In this document: positions 1 through 7,745 of the stretch, one piece after another
How positions within the stretch are numbered: position 1 is the stretch's first letter
How the letters are laid out: every line of letters starts with the position of its first letter
Origin: Leptofilum sp050292445
Lineage (GTDB): Bacteria > Chloroflexota > Anaerolineae > Promineifilales > Promineifilaceae
NCBI GenBank assembly: GCA_050292445.1
Contig: JBNKLQ010000034.1
Coordinates: forward strand, 1 to 32,338
Reading direction: 5' to 3'
Length of the DNA: 32,338 nucleotides
Notes under the pieces: model-generated
What the model saw: only the letters and a program-made list of their open reading frames with translations
Databases searched by the model: none
Told to the model about the DNA's origin: nothing
Made by a program: the position numbers and the translations under genes

Positions 1-743
1 GCTTCGCCCAGGCCAAATTCTGCACGCACTTTTTCTGTGTCAACCGGCTGCTGGAAATGGGCCACGTTCACGCCATTAGGAACGACTTTGATTTTATCGG
101 CAGACACGCCCCAATTTTCCACCAGATTTTCTTTGGTTGGCTCAGAAACAGTAATGATTTGATCGGCCAGCTGATAACTTTTGCTGGCCGCCCACTGCGC
201 AGCTTTGCGCCGCAGTCCGGTTATTGGGTCGCCCATCACGTCCGCTTCTAGCAGCAAATCGGCATCTACGGTAAGGACGTAGGGCGTGTTGGTTTTTTGG
301 CTAGCATAAGCTGCACCCACGCCCAATAGGCCAGCATATTCATGGCAAATCTGGTAGTCAGGCAATGCACGAAGGCACGCTTCGTAAAAGCGGCGCGAGT
401 CAAAACCGGCCAGATAAGGCAGCTTCAGCAGACCATGCAGCCGCCGCAAGCCACCTTCTATGAGTTGATACGGCCGTTGCCCACTCCATCCCAAAGCAAC
501 TTGCCGCTGCTGGCTTAAATCGGCCAAATTGGGGTACGCTAATACGTTGCGCCCCTGCAAATTGAGCAAATCAACGGTGTGTCCCCGCTGCTCCAGTCCT
601 TGAACCGTTTGGCGGATGAGCATCATCTGCCCGACTTCTGCCGCCAGATCGACGCCCACATTTTGCATGACGTAAGCCACGCGTAAACTGGGGGGAGTGG
701 GAACGGCCGTTTCAGTTGTGTGTGTCTCAGTTAACAATGTCAT
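1..743 (-). CDS. GT4-family glycosyltransferase, N-terminal part (cut by window edge)
   Basis: Open from an ATG at 743 to the left edge with no stop, giving about 247 residues. The reading shows a GT-B N-terminal domain: LRVAYVMQNVGVDLAAEVGQ near the start, then the family-typical join ITVSEPTKENLVENWG followed by KIKVVPNGVN, which in GT4 enzymes leads into the C-terminal nucleotide-sugar domain. That second domain lies outside the window. GT4 enzymes are retaining glycosyltransferases acting on the cytoplasmic membrane face, so it probably adds a sugar to the glycan exported by the adjacent ABC transporter. The first 20 or so residues are a Thr-rich, poorly conserved tail, so the true start could be slightly internal. 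A 101-bp spacer with a hairpin separates it from the ATPase gene. Donor and acceptor cannot be predicted. Confidence 0.85.
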   Translation of the reverse strand, partial: MTLLTETHTTETAVPTPPSLRVAYVMQNVGVDLAAEVGQMMLIRQTVQGLEQRGHTVDLLNLQGRNVLAYPNLADLSQQRQVALGWSGQRPYQLIEGGLRRLHGLLKLPYLAGFDSRRFYEACLRALPDYQICHEYAGLLGVGAAYASQKTNTPYVLTVDADLLLEADVMGDPITGLRRKAAQWAASKSYQLADQIITVSEPTKENLVENWGVSADKIKVVPNGVNVAHFQQPVDTEKVRAEFGLGE

Positions 744-761
744 CACTCAATAAAATTAAGA

Positions 762-812
762 CTGGAGATTAGAAATCAGAGATTCATTCAGTCTCCAACC
801 TCTAATCTCCAG
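762..812. repeat. Inverted repeat in the ATPase/glycosyltransferase spacer
   Basis: CTGGAGATTAGA (762-773) is the exact reverse complement of TCTAATCTCCAG (801-812), with a 27-nt loop that repeats parts of the same words (CAGAGATTC, GTCTCC). It lies just downstream of the ABC ATPase stop on the minus strand. No clear T-run follows, so a terminator is possible but a dispersed repeat is as likely. Confidence 0.5.
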
Positions 813-844
813 CCTCAAAAAACACTGAATATTTTAAATACGCT

Positions 845-2125
845 TTAAGAAACCTGTTCCTGAACCATCTCAACCACATCACGCTTTACCTGAACTTCGG
901 CCGAAGCAATGTTGGGCACAAACATGCCGCTGCTTTCCTCGTGGCCCAAGCTGATACCAGATACCTGCATCCAGCGGGAGTTGCCCCAGGCCAAGGCCAC
1001 GCCGTCAATCGGTCCCAGCAGCGAAACGTTAAGCACATAACCGCCCGTTGCCAGCTGAAGCCGGTCCATCTTCAGCGAAATGACGCCTTCACCTTCCAGG
1101 TCCTCCAGTTGCAGGCCGTAATCGGCCGTACGGATCATGGCAGCCGTCGCCCCATCGGCGCGCGTAATACGTACCACCAGGTTAGGTTGGCTGATCGGTT
1201 TGTTTGTTTTGTAACGCACCTGAATCTCCACCGGATCGTTGTAATTAAAATTCTCATTCGATCCGCTGGTGAGGTTACGCATCTCAATTTCTTGAATGGA
1301 TACATCCTGCGAGTGGCCCTCATTTTTTCCACGCATCGCAGCAGCCGGTGCGCCACCCTGCTGAATCTGCTGCTCAATGAGCCAATTTTCGTATTTGTTC
1401 AGCACTTCATCCACATCGCCCTGCTGCTGTACCTGGCCTTTTAGCAAAAAGACAGCCTTATCACAGACACTGCGCACCAAGTAAAGGTTGTGGGCTACAA
1501 AAACGATGGTGGTGCCAATTTCTTGCAGCTCTTCAATGCGCCGGGCACATTTTTGGCGGAATTGAGCATCACCGACGGCCAACACCTCGTCCACCAGCAA
1601 GACATCGGGTTCCACGTGGGCCGCCACAGAGAACCCCAGCCGCACGTACATACCCGAGGAATACCGTTTGACCGGTGTGTCGATAAAGCGCTCGATACCG
1701 GAAAAATCGACGATCTGGTCAAATCGCTTGTCGATTTCCTCTTTTTTCATGCCCAGAATGGTGCCATTCAGATACACATTTTCCCGTCCGGTTAAGTCTG
1801 GGTGAAAGCCTGCTCCCAGTTCGATGAGTGCGGAGATACGGCCGTTAATATGCACCCGTCCCGAAGTTGGAAAAGTAATCCGCGACAGCAGTTTCAGCGA
1901 AGTAGTTTTACCAGAGCCATTTGGCCCCACCAGCCCCAATGCCGAACCGGGTTCAATGTTGAAGTTTACATCCTTCAAAGCCCATAACACCTGACTTTCC
2001 GGCACACTATTCTTACGCCCTGTTAAGCGAGCAATTGGTTTCTTAATTAATCGTTTGATACTGGTTTGCCCAGTACCTAATTCATATCGTTTCGATACGT
2101 TTTCAAATCGTACAGCAGGTTTCAT
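845..2125 (-). CDS. Wzt-like ABC transporter ATP-binding protein (polysaccharide export)
   Basis: A 426-residue cytoplasmic ATPase of a glycan exporter. Walker A GPNGSGKT is at about residues 67-74, the signature YSSGM at about 155-159, Walker B VLLVDE at about 175-180 and the switch histidine at about 212 (FVAHN). The N-terminal 250 residues are the nucleotide-binding domain of the TagH/Wzt type. The remaining ~150 residues resemble the Wzt C-terminal beta-sandwich that in E. coli O8/O9a recognises the finished end of the polysaccharide. This length separates it from ATPases without a substrate-recognition domain. AGGAGG precedes the ATG. The permease gene ends 28 bp upstream, so the two are almost certainly co-transcribed. 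The C-terminal domain suggests that chain length and export depend on a terminal modification, which fits the modifying enzymes in this cluster. Confidence 0.93.
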   Translation of the reverse strand: MKPAVRFENVSKRYELGTGQTSIKRLIKKPIARLTGRKNSVPESQVLWALKDVNFNIEPGSALGLVGPNGSGKTTSLKLLSRITFPTSGRVHINGRISALIELGAGFHPDLTGRENVYLNGTILGMKKEEIDKRFDQIVDFSGIERFIDTPVKRYSSGMYVRLGFSVAAHVEPDVLLVDEVLAVGDAQFRQKCARRIEELQEIGTTIVFVAHNLYLVRSVCDKAVFLLKGQVQQQGDVDEVLNKYENWLIEQQIQQGGAPAAAMRGKNEGHSQDVSIQEIEMRNLTSGSNENFNYNDPVEIQVRYKTNKPISQPNLVVRITRADGATAAMIRTADYGLQLEDLEGEGVISLKMDRLQLATGGYVLNVSLLGPIDGVALAWGNSRWMQVSGISLGHEESSGMFVPNIASAEVQVKRDVVEMVQEQVS

Positions 2126-2153
2126 CCATGCCTCCTACGAAGACTGCCCAAAA

Positions 2154-2942
2154 TTAAATGAGATCGTTAAATAAAACTTCCAGGCGTTTAAAAATAATGT
2201 ACGCCACAATAAACAAAATGATAGAAACGGCCGCTGCCAATCCCAAATCGGTTAAGTTCGGCGGCACACCGCGCAAAATGACATTGCGGTATGATTCAAC
2301 TATCCCCACCATCGGATTCAGCGCATAAATGGTGCGGAACTGAGGCAAGTTTTCATTTACCAGCTCGATGGGGTAAATAATTGGGGTGGCATACATCCAC
2401 AATTGCAAACCCAGCGGCACGACAAAGCGCACATCACGGTAGAAAACAGTCAGTGCTGAGCCGATCAAAATAATGCCTAACATTAGAAAAATCTGGATGA
2501 CCAGAAATACTGGAATCCACAAAAAGTGTATCGTAACTGGCACTTCATAATAGATCATCAACAATACAAAGATGCTGGAAGCAATCAGAAAGTCGAATAA
2601 CGCAGCCCCAATCACGCCCAACGGCAATACCTCACGAGGAAAGTACGTTTTAGTGACCAGGTTCATGTTGTTGATGAGCGAGTTGACGCCAAAACTCATG
2701 GAAGTGGCAAATAGCGTCCAGGGCAACAAGGCCGTGTAAGAAAATATCGGATATGGCTGGTCCGTGGGAATACGAGCAATCTTGGAAAAAACAAAGGTAA
2801 ACATCAGCATCAAAGCCAAGGGCTGTAATACCGCCCAGGCCGCGCCTAACAGCGACTGCTTGTAGCGCACCCGAATCTCTCGGAAGGCCCACATGCCAAT
2901 TAGCTCACGAAATTTATATAAGTTCTGTGCGTGTGCAATCAT
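2154..2942 (-). CDS. ABC-2 type polysaccharide export permease (Wzm-like)
   Basis: A 262-residue integral membrane protein with about six predicted hydrophobic segments. Its motifs are typical of ABC-2 polysaccharide permeases: RYKQSLLGAAWAVLQPL near the N-terminus, FYRDVRFVVPLGLQLW in the middle and YALNPMVGIVESYR before the last helix pair. Two copies should form the membrane channel and pair with the adjacent Wzt-like ATPase. Such exporters carry undecaprenyl-linked O-antigens, teichoic acids or capsule-like glycans across the inner membrane. AGAGGA lies upstream of the ATG. The upstream sulfatase-like gene stops 23 bp away, so these genes look like one operon. The substrate is unknown. 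Confidence 0.93.
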   Translation of the reverse strand: MIAHAQNLYKFRELIGMWAFREIRVRYKQSLLGAAWAVLQPLALMLMFTFVFSKIARIPTDQPYPIFSYTALLPWTLFATSMSFGVNSLINNMNLVTKTYFPREVLPLGVIGAALFDFLIASSIFVLLMIYYEVPVTIHFLWIPVFLVIQIFLMLGIILIGSALTVFYRDVRFVVPLGLQLWMYATPIIYPIELVNENLPQFRTIYALNPMVGIVESYRNVILRGVPPNLTDLGLAAAVSIILFIVAYIIFKRLEVLFNDLI

Positions 2943-2965
2943 CTAATACATTCCTCTTGATTTAA

Positions 2966-4504
2966 TTATTCCCGGCGATAGGGGGCATTTTCGGCGTAGA
3001 TTTTGTCTTTTAGCGCCGCTGTCAGGTCACTTGCCAGCCCCGTTTCGCTTTCATAGATGTTGTTTAATTCTTCTGGATCGTCTTTTAAGTTATAGAGCTC
3101 GTAGCGGTCTTCGTCTGTGTTATAACCAAAGTAACGGATCAGCTTCATATCGTCTTGGTACAGGGCCACAGTTGCTTCAGTAAGGGCCGCATACTTCGGA
3201 TTGCTTTTGGCTTCTACCGAGTACACTGGGCGGTCTTCAGCGGCTTCTGGGCCGCCAAAGGTAGGCAAAACAGCCCCTTCGCTCCAATCGGGTACAGATT
3301 GTCCTGTGATTTGCATCAAAGTGGGCAAAATATCGGCAGCAGTCGTGCGCTGGAAAACATCTTCCCGGCTTTGCTGTCCTGGTTTGTGAATCAGCAACGG
3401 CACATGTATCAATCCTTCATAAAGTGTCAGGCTCACATGGCCACGAATACCGCGCTCAAACAGCTCGCCATGATCGCTGGTCAGGATAATGTAAGTATCA
3501 TCCAATATGCCTTGCTGCTCTAAATTGTCCAGCAAACGGCCGAATTCCGAATCAGTAAACGCCAGATATTCATCATACAGCCGCCGCTCCCGGTTGAGGG
3601 CCGCTTGCGGCATGTTTTGCGAACCAAACAACTTGGGCTTTTCGGTTGGCTGCCAGCCATCGGTGAAAATGTCCACAAAATCGGCCCGAGCCGTATAAGG
3701 TTCGTGCGGTGGCAGCATATGGAAATAGCCCATAAACGGCCGTGGCATCTCCATCACCTGCTCTTCTACCCAATCAATGGCATCTTCCAACAAGAAAGAC
3801 AAGCTGTGTAGGTTGGGAATGCCACGCGGATACTGGCTGGCCAGCTCGTTTTTGAAATCGCGTGATTCAGCAAAGCGAGCAAAGCGATCTAACAAGGAGA
3901 GGAATAACGCACTGGGTGGCGTCGCACCGCCTTGTAATGCCGTCGTTTCGGCCCAAAAAGCGGTTGTGTAATCGTTAAAGAAAAGACGGTCGGCAAACTC
4001 ACCATCAGCCAGGCACAGATCGCGCGTGTGTTTGAATAAGTCCAAATCGCCCCGGAACTGGTGCAGCAGCGACATGACCAGCAGGTTGTGTGTATAAGCA
4101 ACCGTATGGTAATTGTCGGGCATGAGCGAAAAGATGTTTTTCTGCACAAATTCATCATGAACCAGCCCGTGCAGTTGAATGGCACGATGGGTCCAAGGAT
4201 AGGTGCCGGTCATCAAGGTGGACGTACCAGGTGAGGTGAAATTGCCTCCAGCTACATGCTTATGAAACACAGTCGCCTTTTCGGCAAAACGGGCCATATT
4301 GGGCGTCGTTTCCCGATTGTAGCCATAAAGAGACATATGCTGTGCCGAGAGCGTATCAAAGACCAGAAATAAAATATTGGGCTGGTCACTGCTCTGAGCC
4401 AGGTTTTGGCCTTGAACGGCCGTTTGCACGGCAGGCCAGGCCACTTTATAAAACGGTACAGTAGGCAGCAGCTTTAAAAAAGTGCGGCGATTAATCTTGG
4501 TCAC
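2966..4504 (-). CDS. Tat-exported sulfatase-fold protein with Thr at the formylglycine position
   Basis: A 512-residue member of the alkaline phosphatase/sulfatase superfamily. The N-terminus NRRTFLKLLP followed by a hydrophobic stretch is a twin-arginine signal, so the enzyme should act outside the cytoplasmic membrane. Asp50 in FLVFDTLSAQ and the Asp344-His345 pair in LTSDHGE match metal ligands of the fold; His356 is also conserved. The active-site motif reads TSPGTSTLMTG (residues 90-100) where classical sulfatases have CxPSRxxxLTG. Thr90 replaces the Cys/Ser that becomes formylglycine and Thr94 replaces Arg. A Thr nucleophile is known in phosphoglycerol and phosphoethanolamine transferases such as LtaS, so a phospho-substituent transferase or phosphodiesterase acting on the glycan is more likely than a true sulfatase. 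The start codon is GTG with GAGG 8 bp upstream. Confidence 0.85.
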   Translation of the reverse strand: MTKINRRTFLKLLPTVPFYKVAWPAVQTAVQGQNLAQSSDQPNILFLVFDTLSAQHMSLYGYNRETTPNMARFAEKATVFHKHVAGGNFTSPGTSTLMTGTYPWTHRAIQLHGLVHDEFVQKNIFSLMPDNYHTVAYTHNLLVMSLLHQFRGDLDLFKHTRDLCLADGEFADRLFFNDYTTAFWAETTALQGGATPPSALFLSLLDRFARFAESRDFKNELASQYPRGIPNLHSLSFLLEDAIDWVEEQVMEMPRPFMGYFHMLPPHEPYTARADFVDIFTDGWQPTEKPKLFGSQNMPQAALNRERRLYDEYLAFTDSEFGRLLDNLEQQGILDDTYIILTSDHGELFERGIRGHVSLTLYEGLIHVPLLIHKPGQQSREDVFQRTTAADILPTLMQITGQSVPDWSEGAVLPTFGGPEAAEDRPVYSVEAKSNPKYAALTEATVALYQDDMKLIRYFGYNTDEDRYELYNLKDDPEELNNIYESETGLASDLTAALKDKIYAENAPYRRE

Positions 4505-4517
4505 AGGTAAACCTCAG

Positions 4518-5111
4518 TTAGAAGTTGCGAATCAATACGTTGATCAGGCTTAGAAAATCAATAAACAGATAAAGTGCCGCCAGTGAAACGGCGCGCTGCA
4601 TGAAGTTATCCACCAGCGCTTCCGCCTTAGGATTGCGCAAAATTTGGAAGTAACACACACCTAACACCAGCACGTAGCTTACAGCCCACAAACCCAACGG
4701 CACCAATTGGCGCTGCTCCAACCACAGTGGGAAGGAGTGAAAGATGATGAACCAAACGGCCGTAATCAACGCCAGCGCACTGCCCATTGCCGCAAACTTT
4801 TCGCGGAAAAATCGGTAGGGCAAAATGAGTCCCAGCAGTAACACGCCCAAGAAGAGGAAAACAGCATCTGGCAGGGCAAAAACCCCCATCATGTAAGAGA
4901 ACGATCCCAGCAGTTCGGAGGTGTTCATCCGCTTGATCCAGGCAGGATACTCCTGTAAAAAGTCAACGAGCGCCCAGATATGTGTGGGAAAAACAGCGGC
5001 AGCAAAAACAATCCACAGAGTGGCTTTGTTGATGCCCCGTTTAGCTGTTGTGGTCTTGGTCGATTCGGCCATGGATACGGCCGTTTCTGTAGTCGTGTTA
5101 GAGGTAGCCAA
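4518..5111 (-). CDS. Multi-pass membrane protein of unknown function
   Basis: A 197-residue protein with a polar Thr/Ser-rich N-terminus followed by about five hydrophobic segments (near residues 30-50, 70-90, 95-115, 125-150 and 170-190). No family was recognised. It lies between two alkaline-phosphatase-superfamily genes. The longest reading starts at TTG (5111) and overlaps the upstream phosphodiesterase gene by 14 bp, with AAAGG about 9 bp upstream. An ATG at 5072 would give 184 residues but has no ribosome binding site, so I prefer the TTG with moderate confidence. A role as membrane partner of one of the flanking phosphohydrolase-fold enzymes is an inference from position only. Confidence 0.75.
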   Translation of the reverse strand: MATSNTTTETAVSMAESTKTTTAKRGINKATLWIVFAAAVFPTHIWALVDFLQEYPAWIKRMNTSELLGSFSYMMGVFALPDAVFLFLGVLLLGLILPYRFFREKFAAMGSALALITAVWFIIFHSFPLWLEQRQLVPLGLWAVSYVLVLGVCYFQILRNPKAEALVDNFMQRAVSLAALYLFIDFLSLINVLIRNF

Positions 5112-6942
5112 GGCTTTTTAACCTTTCTTCAATTACTTCGTCAGATTCCGTGCCGCTAGAGGTCGGCGGTGGAGCCGATCCGCTCGAATCCGGTTTGGAA
5201 CCAATGGTTAACATCGGAATATCCCGATAAGACGGGTTGGGGAAGTTGCCTAGACCGTGGCTGCAAAATAGCACGCCCGGCACCGCAGTGGGATCAATGC
5301 AGTGGTCGGCTCCCCAATGATCGCTGTTTGGCTCGATGGCGTTTTCTTCCCAGCCGCCCAGCCCGGTTTGCGACGAGGCACGGAAGCCAGGGGCAAAACC
5401 CACCATCACGTCCGGCCCGTAAGCAGCCAGCGGCCCATCAAAAGCATCTTTGTTACGCCACACTTTGTTTACAACTTGCTGGCCATTAGGCGCTTCCCAT
5501 TGCAGCAGTTCATCACACAGCTTGCTGATCAGATTTTCCTGCTCAGCAGCCTGCACGATGCCCTTGCCTTCACGGCCGTTCAGGTTCAGATACAAACTGT
5601 TTAAGCCGATGCCATACGCCTGGGTCTGGCTCCAATCAACGTCACTGAAATTGCCTGTGGAAACGGCCGTTTTCGCCGTCAAATACCCATGTTCTTGCAA
5701 CCAGCGATTCAGATGCGCTTTCTGACCAAATTCGGTAAAACCGTGGTCAGAAACAACCACCAGCTTGGTCGTATCTTTAATGCCCTTGGCGGCCAATTTT
5801 TGCTCCACACGGCCCACCAGCGCATCCATTTTTACGTACCATTCATCAATTAAATCAGGCCGGTCACGCCAGAACATGTGCTGCATCCGGTCCAACGTGT
5901 CAAACACACAGCCCAGCACACCTTCTTGGAACGAATCCAGATGGTGCATCAGCACCCGCTCCCGCGTCGCCACGATGGACTCACACAAACGGATAAAATG
6001 GTCATCCTCAATAAAGCCATCTTCCAGAGCAGTTGTGTCCTGTGGCCAGCCCACGGTGAGGAACGGCCCGGCATTTTTCCAGGAATCCTTCACAAAATTA
6101 GTAGGCGTACCATAATGCCAGGCAGAACGCAGCGGATGAATTTGCAGCGGCAGGGCATAGATGCTCAGTTCATCGCCAACCTGGGTCAAAATCAGTTGGG
6201 TGATGCTGGGCAGCGAAACCAGGAAGCCAATTTTAAACTTCAGCTCCAGAATGGGACTCCACTCACCCAGGCGCAGCTCCAGCCGATGCTTTTCTACAGT
6301 TACTTGCACCGTATCGGCTCCGGTCTGTTCCACAATCAGCTCGTGGGTGGCCGGTTCTACGCCACCTTTGGCCTTGCGCATTGGGCCAGCTACCACAGAT
6401 TTATACTTTTTGTTACCCACTTTCTCTAAAATAGCGACGGGGGTTTTACGGCCGTTTTCCTGCGCCAATCCTTTATTTGTGGTGAACAAAGTCCCCACAC
6501 CCAGACGACCCAGTAAATCAGGTGTGCCCAATCCCGGCAGCGACCGCACTGGCGACTTTACCCGTGCCGGGAACAAAGCCGGCCACCACAGCGCCGTAGC
6601 CGGATATCCCTGGGTTACCACCTGGTCAAAAATCGTCTTGGCAGAAAAAGGCTCGGCAAATTGGGTGCCGCCAAAGCCACTCTTTGTCGGCAGCAGCGAC
6701 ACATTCAGAGCATAGTTAGCTGGATTACGGTGGACAAAATCAAACATCCCATGCCCACCAGGGTTCAATCCCGTAGCAATGCTCGTCCACGACACCTCGC
6801 TCTGAGGTGGGTTGGATACGGCAAAACGGGCATAAGCATTCAAATCAACGTACCGAGCCAGGTTCGGTACGCGACCTTCTTCATACAGCCGTTCAAAACG
6901 TCTTGGTTCAAAGGCATCTAAGCCAATAATCACTACACGCAT
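5098..6942 (-). CDS. Type I phosphodiesterase / alkaline phosphatase family protein
   Basis: A 614-residue protein that begins MRVVIIGLDAFEP and has metal-ligand Asp9 in GLDAFEP, the likely nucleophile motif SWTSIATG (Thr53 or Ser54) and a later VVSDHGFTEFG metal motif. These mark the nucleotide pyrophosphatase/type I phosphodiesterase branch. The protein ends EERLKSLGYL, a C-terminal tail I associate with this family in glycan clusters. No signal peptide is evident, so it may act in the cytoplasm. Its substrate is probably a phosphodiester or sugar/lipid phosphate linked to the glycan, but this cannot be settled from sequence. It follows a 326-bp spacer rich in hairpins and overlaps the next gene by 14 bp. 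No strong ribosome binding site is seen before the ATG. Confidence 0.88.
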   Translation of the reverse strand: MRVVIIGLDAFEPRRFERLYEEGRVPNLARYVDLNAYARFAVSNPPQSEVSWTSIATGLNPGGHGMFDFVHRNPANYALNVSLLPTKSGFGGTQFAEPFSAKTIFDQVVTQGYPATALWWPALFPARVKSPVRSLPGLGTPDLLGRLGVGTLFTTNKGLAQENGRKTPVAILEKVGNKKYKSVVAGPMRKAKGGVEPATHELIVEQTGADTVQVTVEKHRLELRLGEWSPILELKFKIGFLVSLPSITQLILTQVGDELSIYALPLQIHPLRSAWHYGTPTNFVKDSWKNAGPFLTVGWPQDTTALEDGFIEDDHFIRLCESIVATRERVLMHHLDSFQEGVLGCVFDTLDRMQHMFWRDRPDLIDEWYVKMDALVGRVEQKLAAKGIKDTTKLVVVSDHGFTEFGQKAHLNRWLQEHGYLTAKTAVSTGNFSDVDWSQTQAYGIGLNSLYLNLNGREGKGIVQAAEQENLISKLCDELLQWEAPNGQQVVNKVWRNKDAFDGPLAAYGPDVMVGFAPGFRASSQTGLGGWEENAIEPNSDHWGADHCIDPTAVPGVLFCSHGLGNFPNPSYRDIPMLTIGSKPDSSGSAPPPTSSGTESDEVIEERLKSLGYL

Positions 6943-7268
6943 GATTGTTTATCTATCTTCTTTGTCTGGTGGCAGCAGCGGGAAGCAGTGTTGAAGCATT
7001 CGAGGATGAACCATGTGCTTACCATGTAAAAGCGGGAAACTTTTTATTTATTATATTTCCCACTTTTACAATGCAATCAGCTAAATCATTTTGGCTTTTT
7101 ATTAAAAGCCTTCTGCCGATTGCACCAAAGAGCTACCCATTTTTAAAGGATTCTATGTACTATTCGGCAAGCACGGGTGCAGCCTCTCAATCTAAATCCA
7201 AATGACTGCACTGGTCATGGTCGGCGCTGGTTTTACAATAACGTTGTCAGCGCCTGGAGCAGCCCAGC
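6943..7268. other. 326-bp non-coding spacer with several hairpins
   Basis: No convincing gene is present. On the minus strand, reading from the small YIDP-protein gene toward the phosphodiesterase gene, it contains a 7-bp hairpin (GGCGCTG 7223-7229 with CAGCGCC 7248-7254), then the two-hairpin structure at 7026-7124, then about 80 bp leading to the phosphodiesterase start. The first hairpin could end transcription of the small gene but lacks a T-run. Confidence 0.6.
7026..7124. repeat. Twin-hairpin structure in the phosphodiesterase leader
   Basis: Hairpin one pairs GTAAAAGCGGGAAA (7026-7039) with TTTCCCACTTTTAC (7056-7069), 13 of 14 positions matching. Hairpin two pairs TGCAATC (7072-7078) with GATTGCA (7118-7124) and encloses GGCTTTT/AAAAGCC (7093-7099 and 7104-7110). 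The order and the GTAAAAG/CTTTTAC arm resemble the 108-bp elements at 10960 and 19735, so it may be a divergent relative. Confidence 0.5.
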
Positions 7269-7556
7269 TTACTGGGCGTTGTTCTCTTGAGGAGCATCAG
7301 GTGTTACGATTTCCGATGCAACTGGCTCGTTATTCTTTTCCCGGTAGTTGCGCATCAGGCGATGAAAGGTCATCTTGATTCGGTTGGCGAAGAAGAACCA
7401 AACACCGGTTAACATCCCCAGCACAACAATTAAGGCTTGGGCCAACATACCACCCGTGTTGGGATCAATATAAGCAGGTGGGGCAGCAAAAGCCGAGCCA
7501 ACAGCAACCAGGGCGATAAACGATGTAAATAGGCCAGCAACAATAATACGTTTCAT
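7269..7556 (-). CDS. Small signal-peptide membrane protein with YIDPNTGG motif
   Basis: A 95-residue protein with a clear signal peptide (MKRIIVAGLF through GSAFA, cleavage expected near residue 24), then APPAYIDPNTGGMLAQ, then one membrane segment (about residues 42-58) and a basic, polar C-terminal tail. The Y-[IL]-D-P-x-T-G motif directly after a signal sequence recurs in small proteins of glycan and exopolysaccharide loci, often near phosphodiesterase-type genes; their role is not established. AAGGAG precedes the ATG at good spacing. It sits between the Asp-box protein and the phosphodiesterase. A chaperone or scaffold role for an extracytoplasmic glycan-modifying complex would be inference. 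The GGxLxQ part could also pack within the membrane. Confidence 0.82.
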   Translation of the reverse strand: MKRIIVAGLFTSFIALVAVGSAFAAPPAYIDPNTGGMLAQALIVVLGMLTGVWFFFANRIKMTFHRLMRNYREKNNEPVASEIVTPDAPQENNAQ

Positions 7557-7606
7557 GAATGTAACTCCTTTACTTTAGATTCAAGCGATAGTGCAAATTT
7601 TAGGGT

Positions 7607-7696
7607 GTACCAGCTTTGTGGGCATCTTCCCCAAGCGGCTCCATAGCAGCCTTTTTGGTACGAGATTCATACTACTTTCCCACTCTTAAGATGCAC
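7607..7696 (-). other. Possible structured RNA or fold between the Asp-box gene and the YIDP gene
   Basis: On the minus strand GTGCATCTT (7688-7696) can pair with AAGATGCCCAC (7618-7628, with a 2-nt bulge), enclosing a GGCT/AGCC hairpin (7637-7651). TGGTAC complement within the loop (7656-7661) can pair with GTACCA (7607-7612) outside the stem, giving a pseudoknot-like arrangement. A TAAAAT box on the minus strand lies near 7598, so the fold may lie upstream of a promoter rather than in an mRNA. No known riboswitch class was matched by eye. Confidence 0.25.
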
Positions 7697-7745
7697 CTTA
7701 CTTGTGCAACCGTCTGCATAATTCCGTTAACTTATTTGCGGACGG

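Noticed and set aside
7607..7696. Cobalamin riboswitch for the cluster
   Set aside because: Only short words (GGGAA, AATC) recall the class; the conserved core is not present and a promoter box lies downstream.
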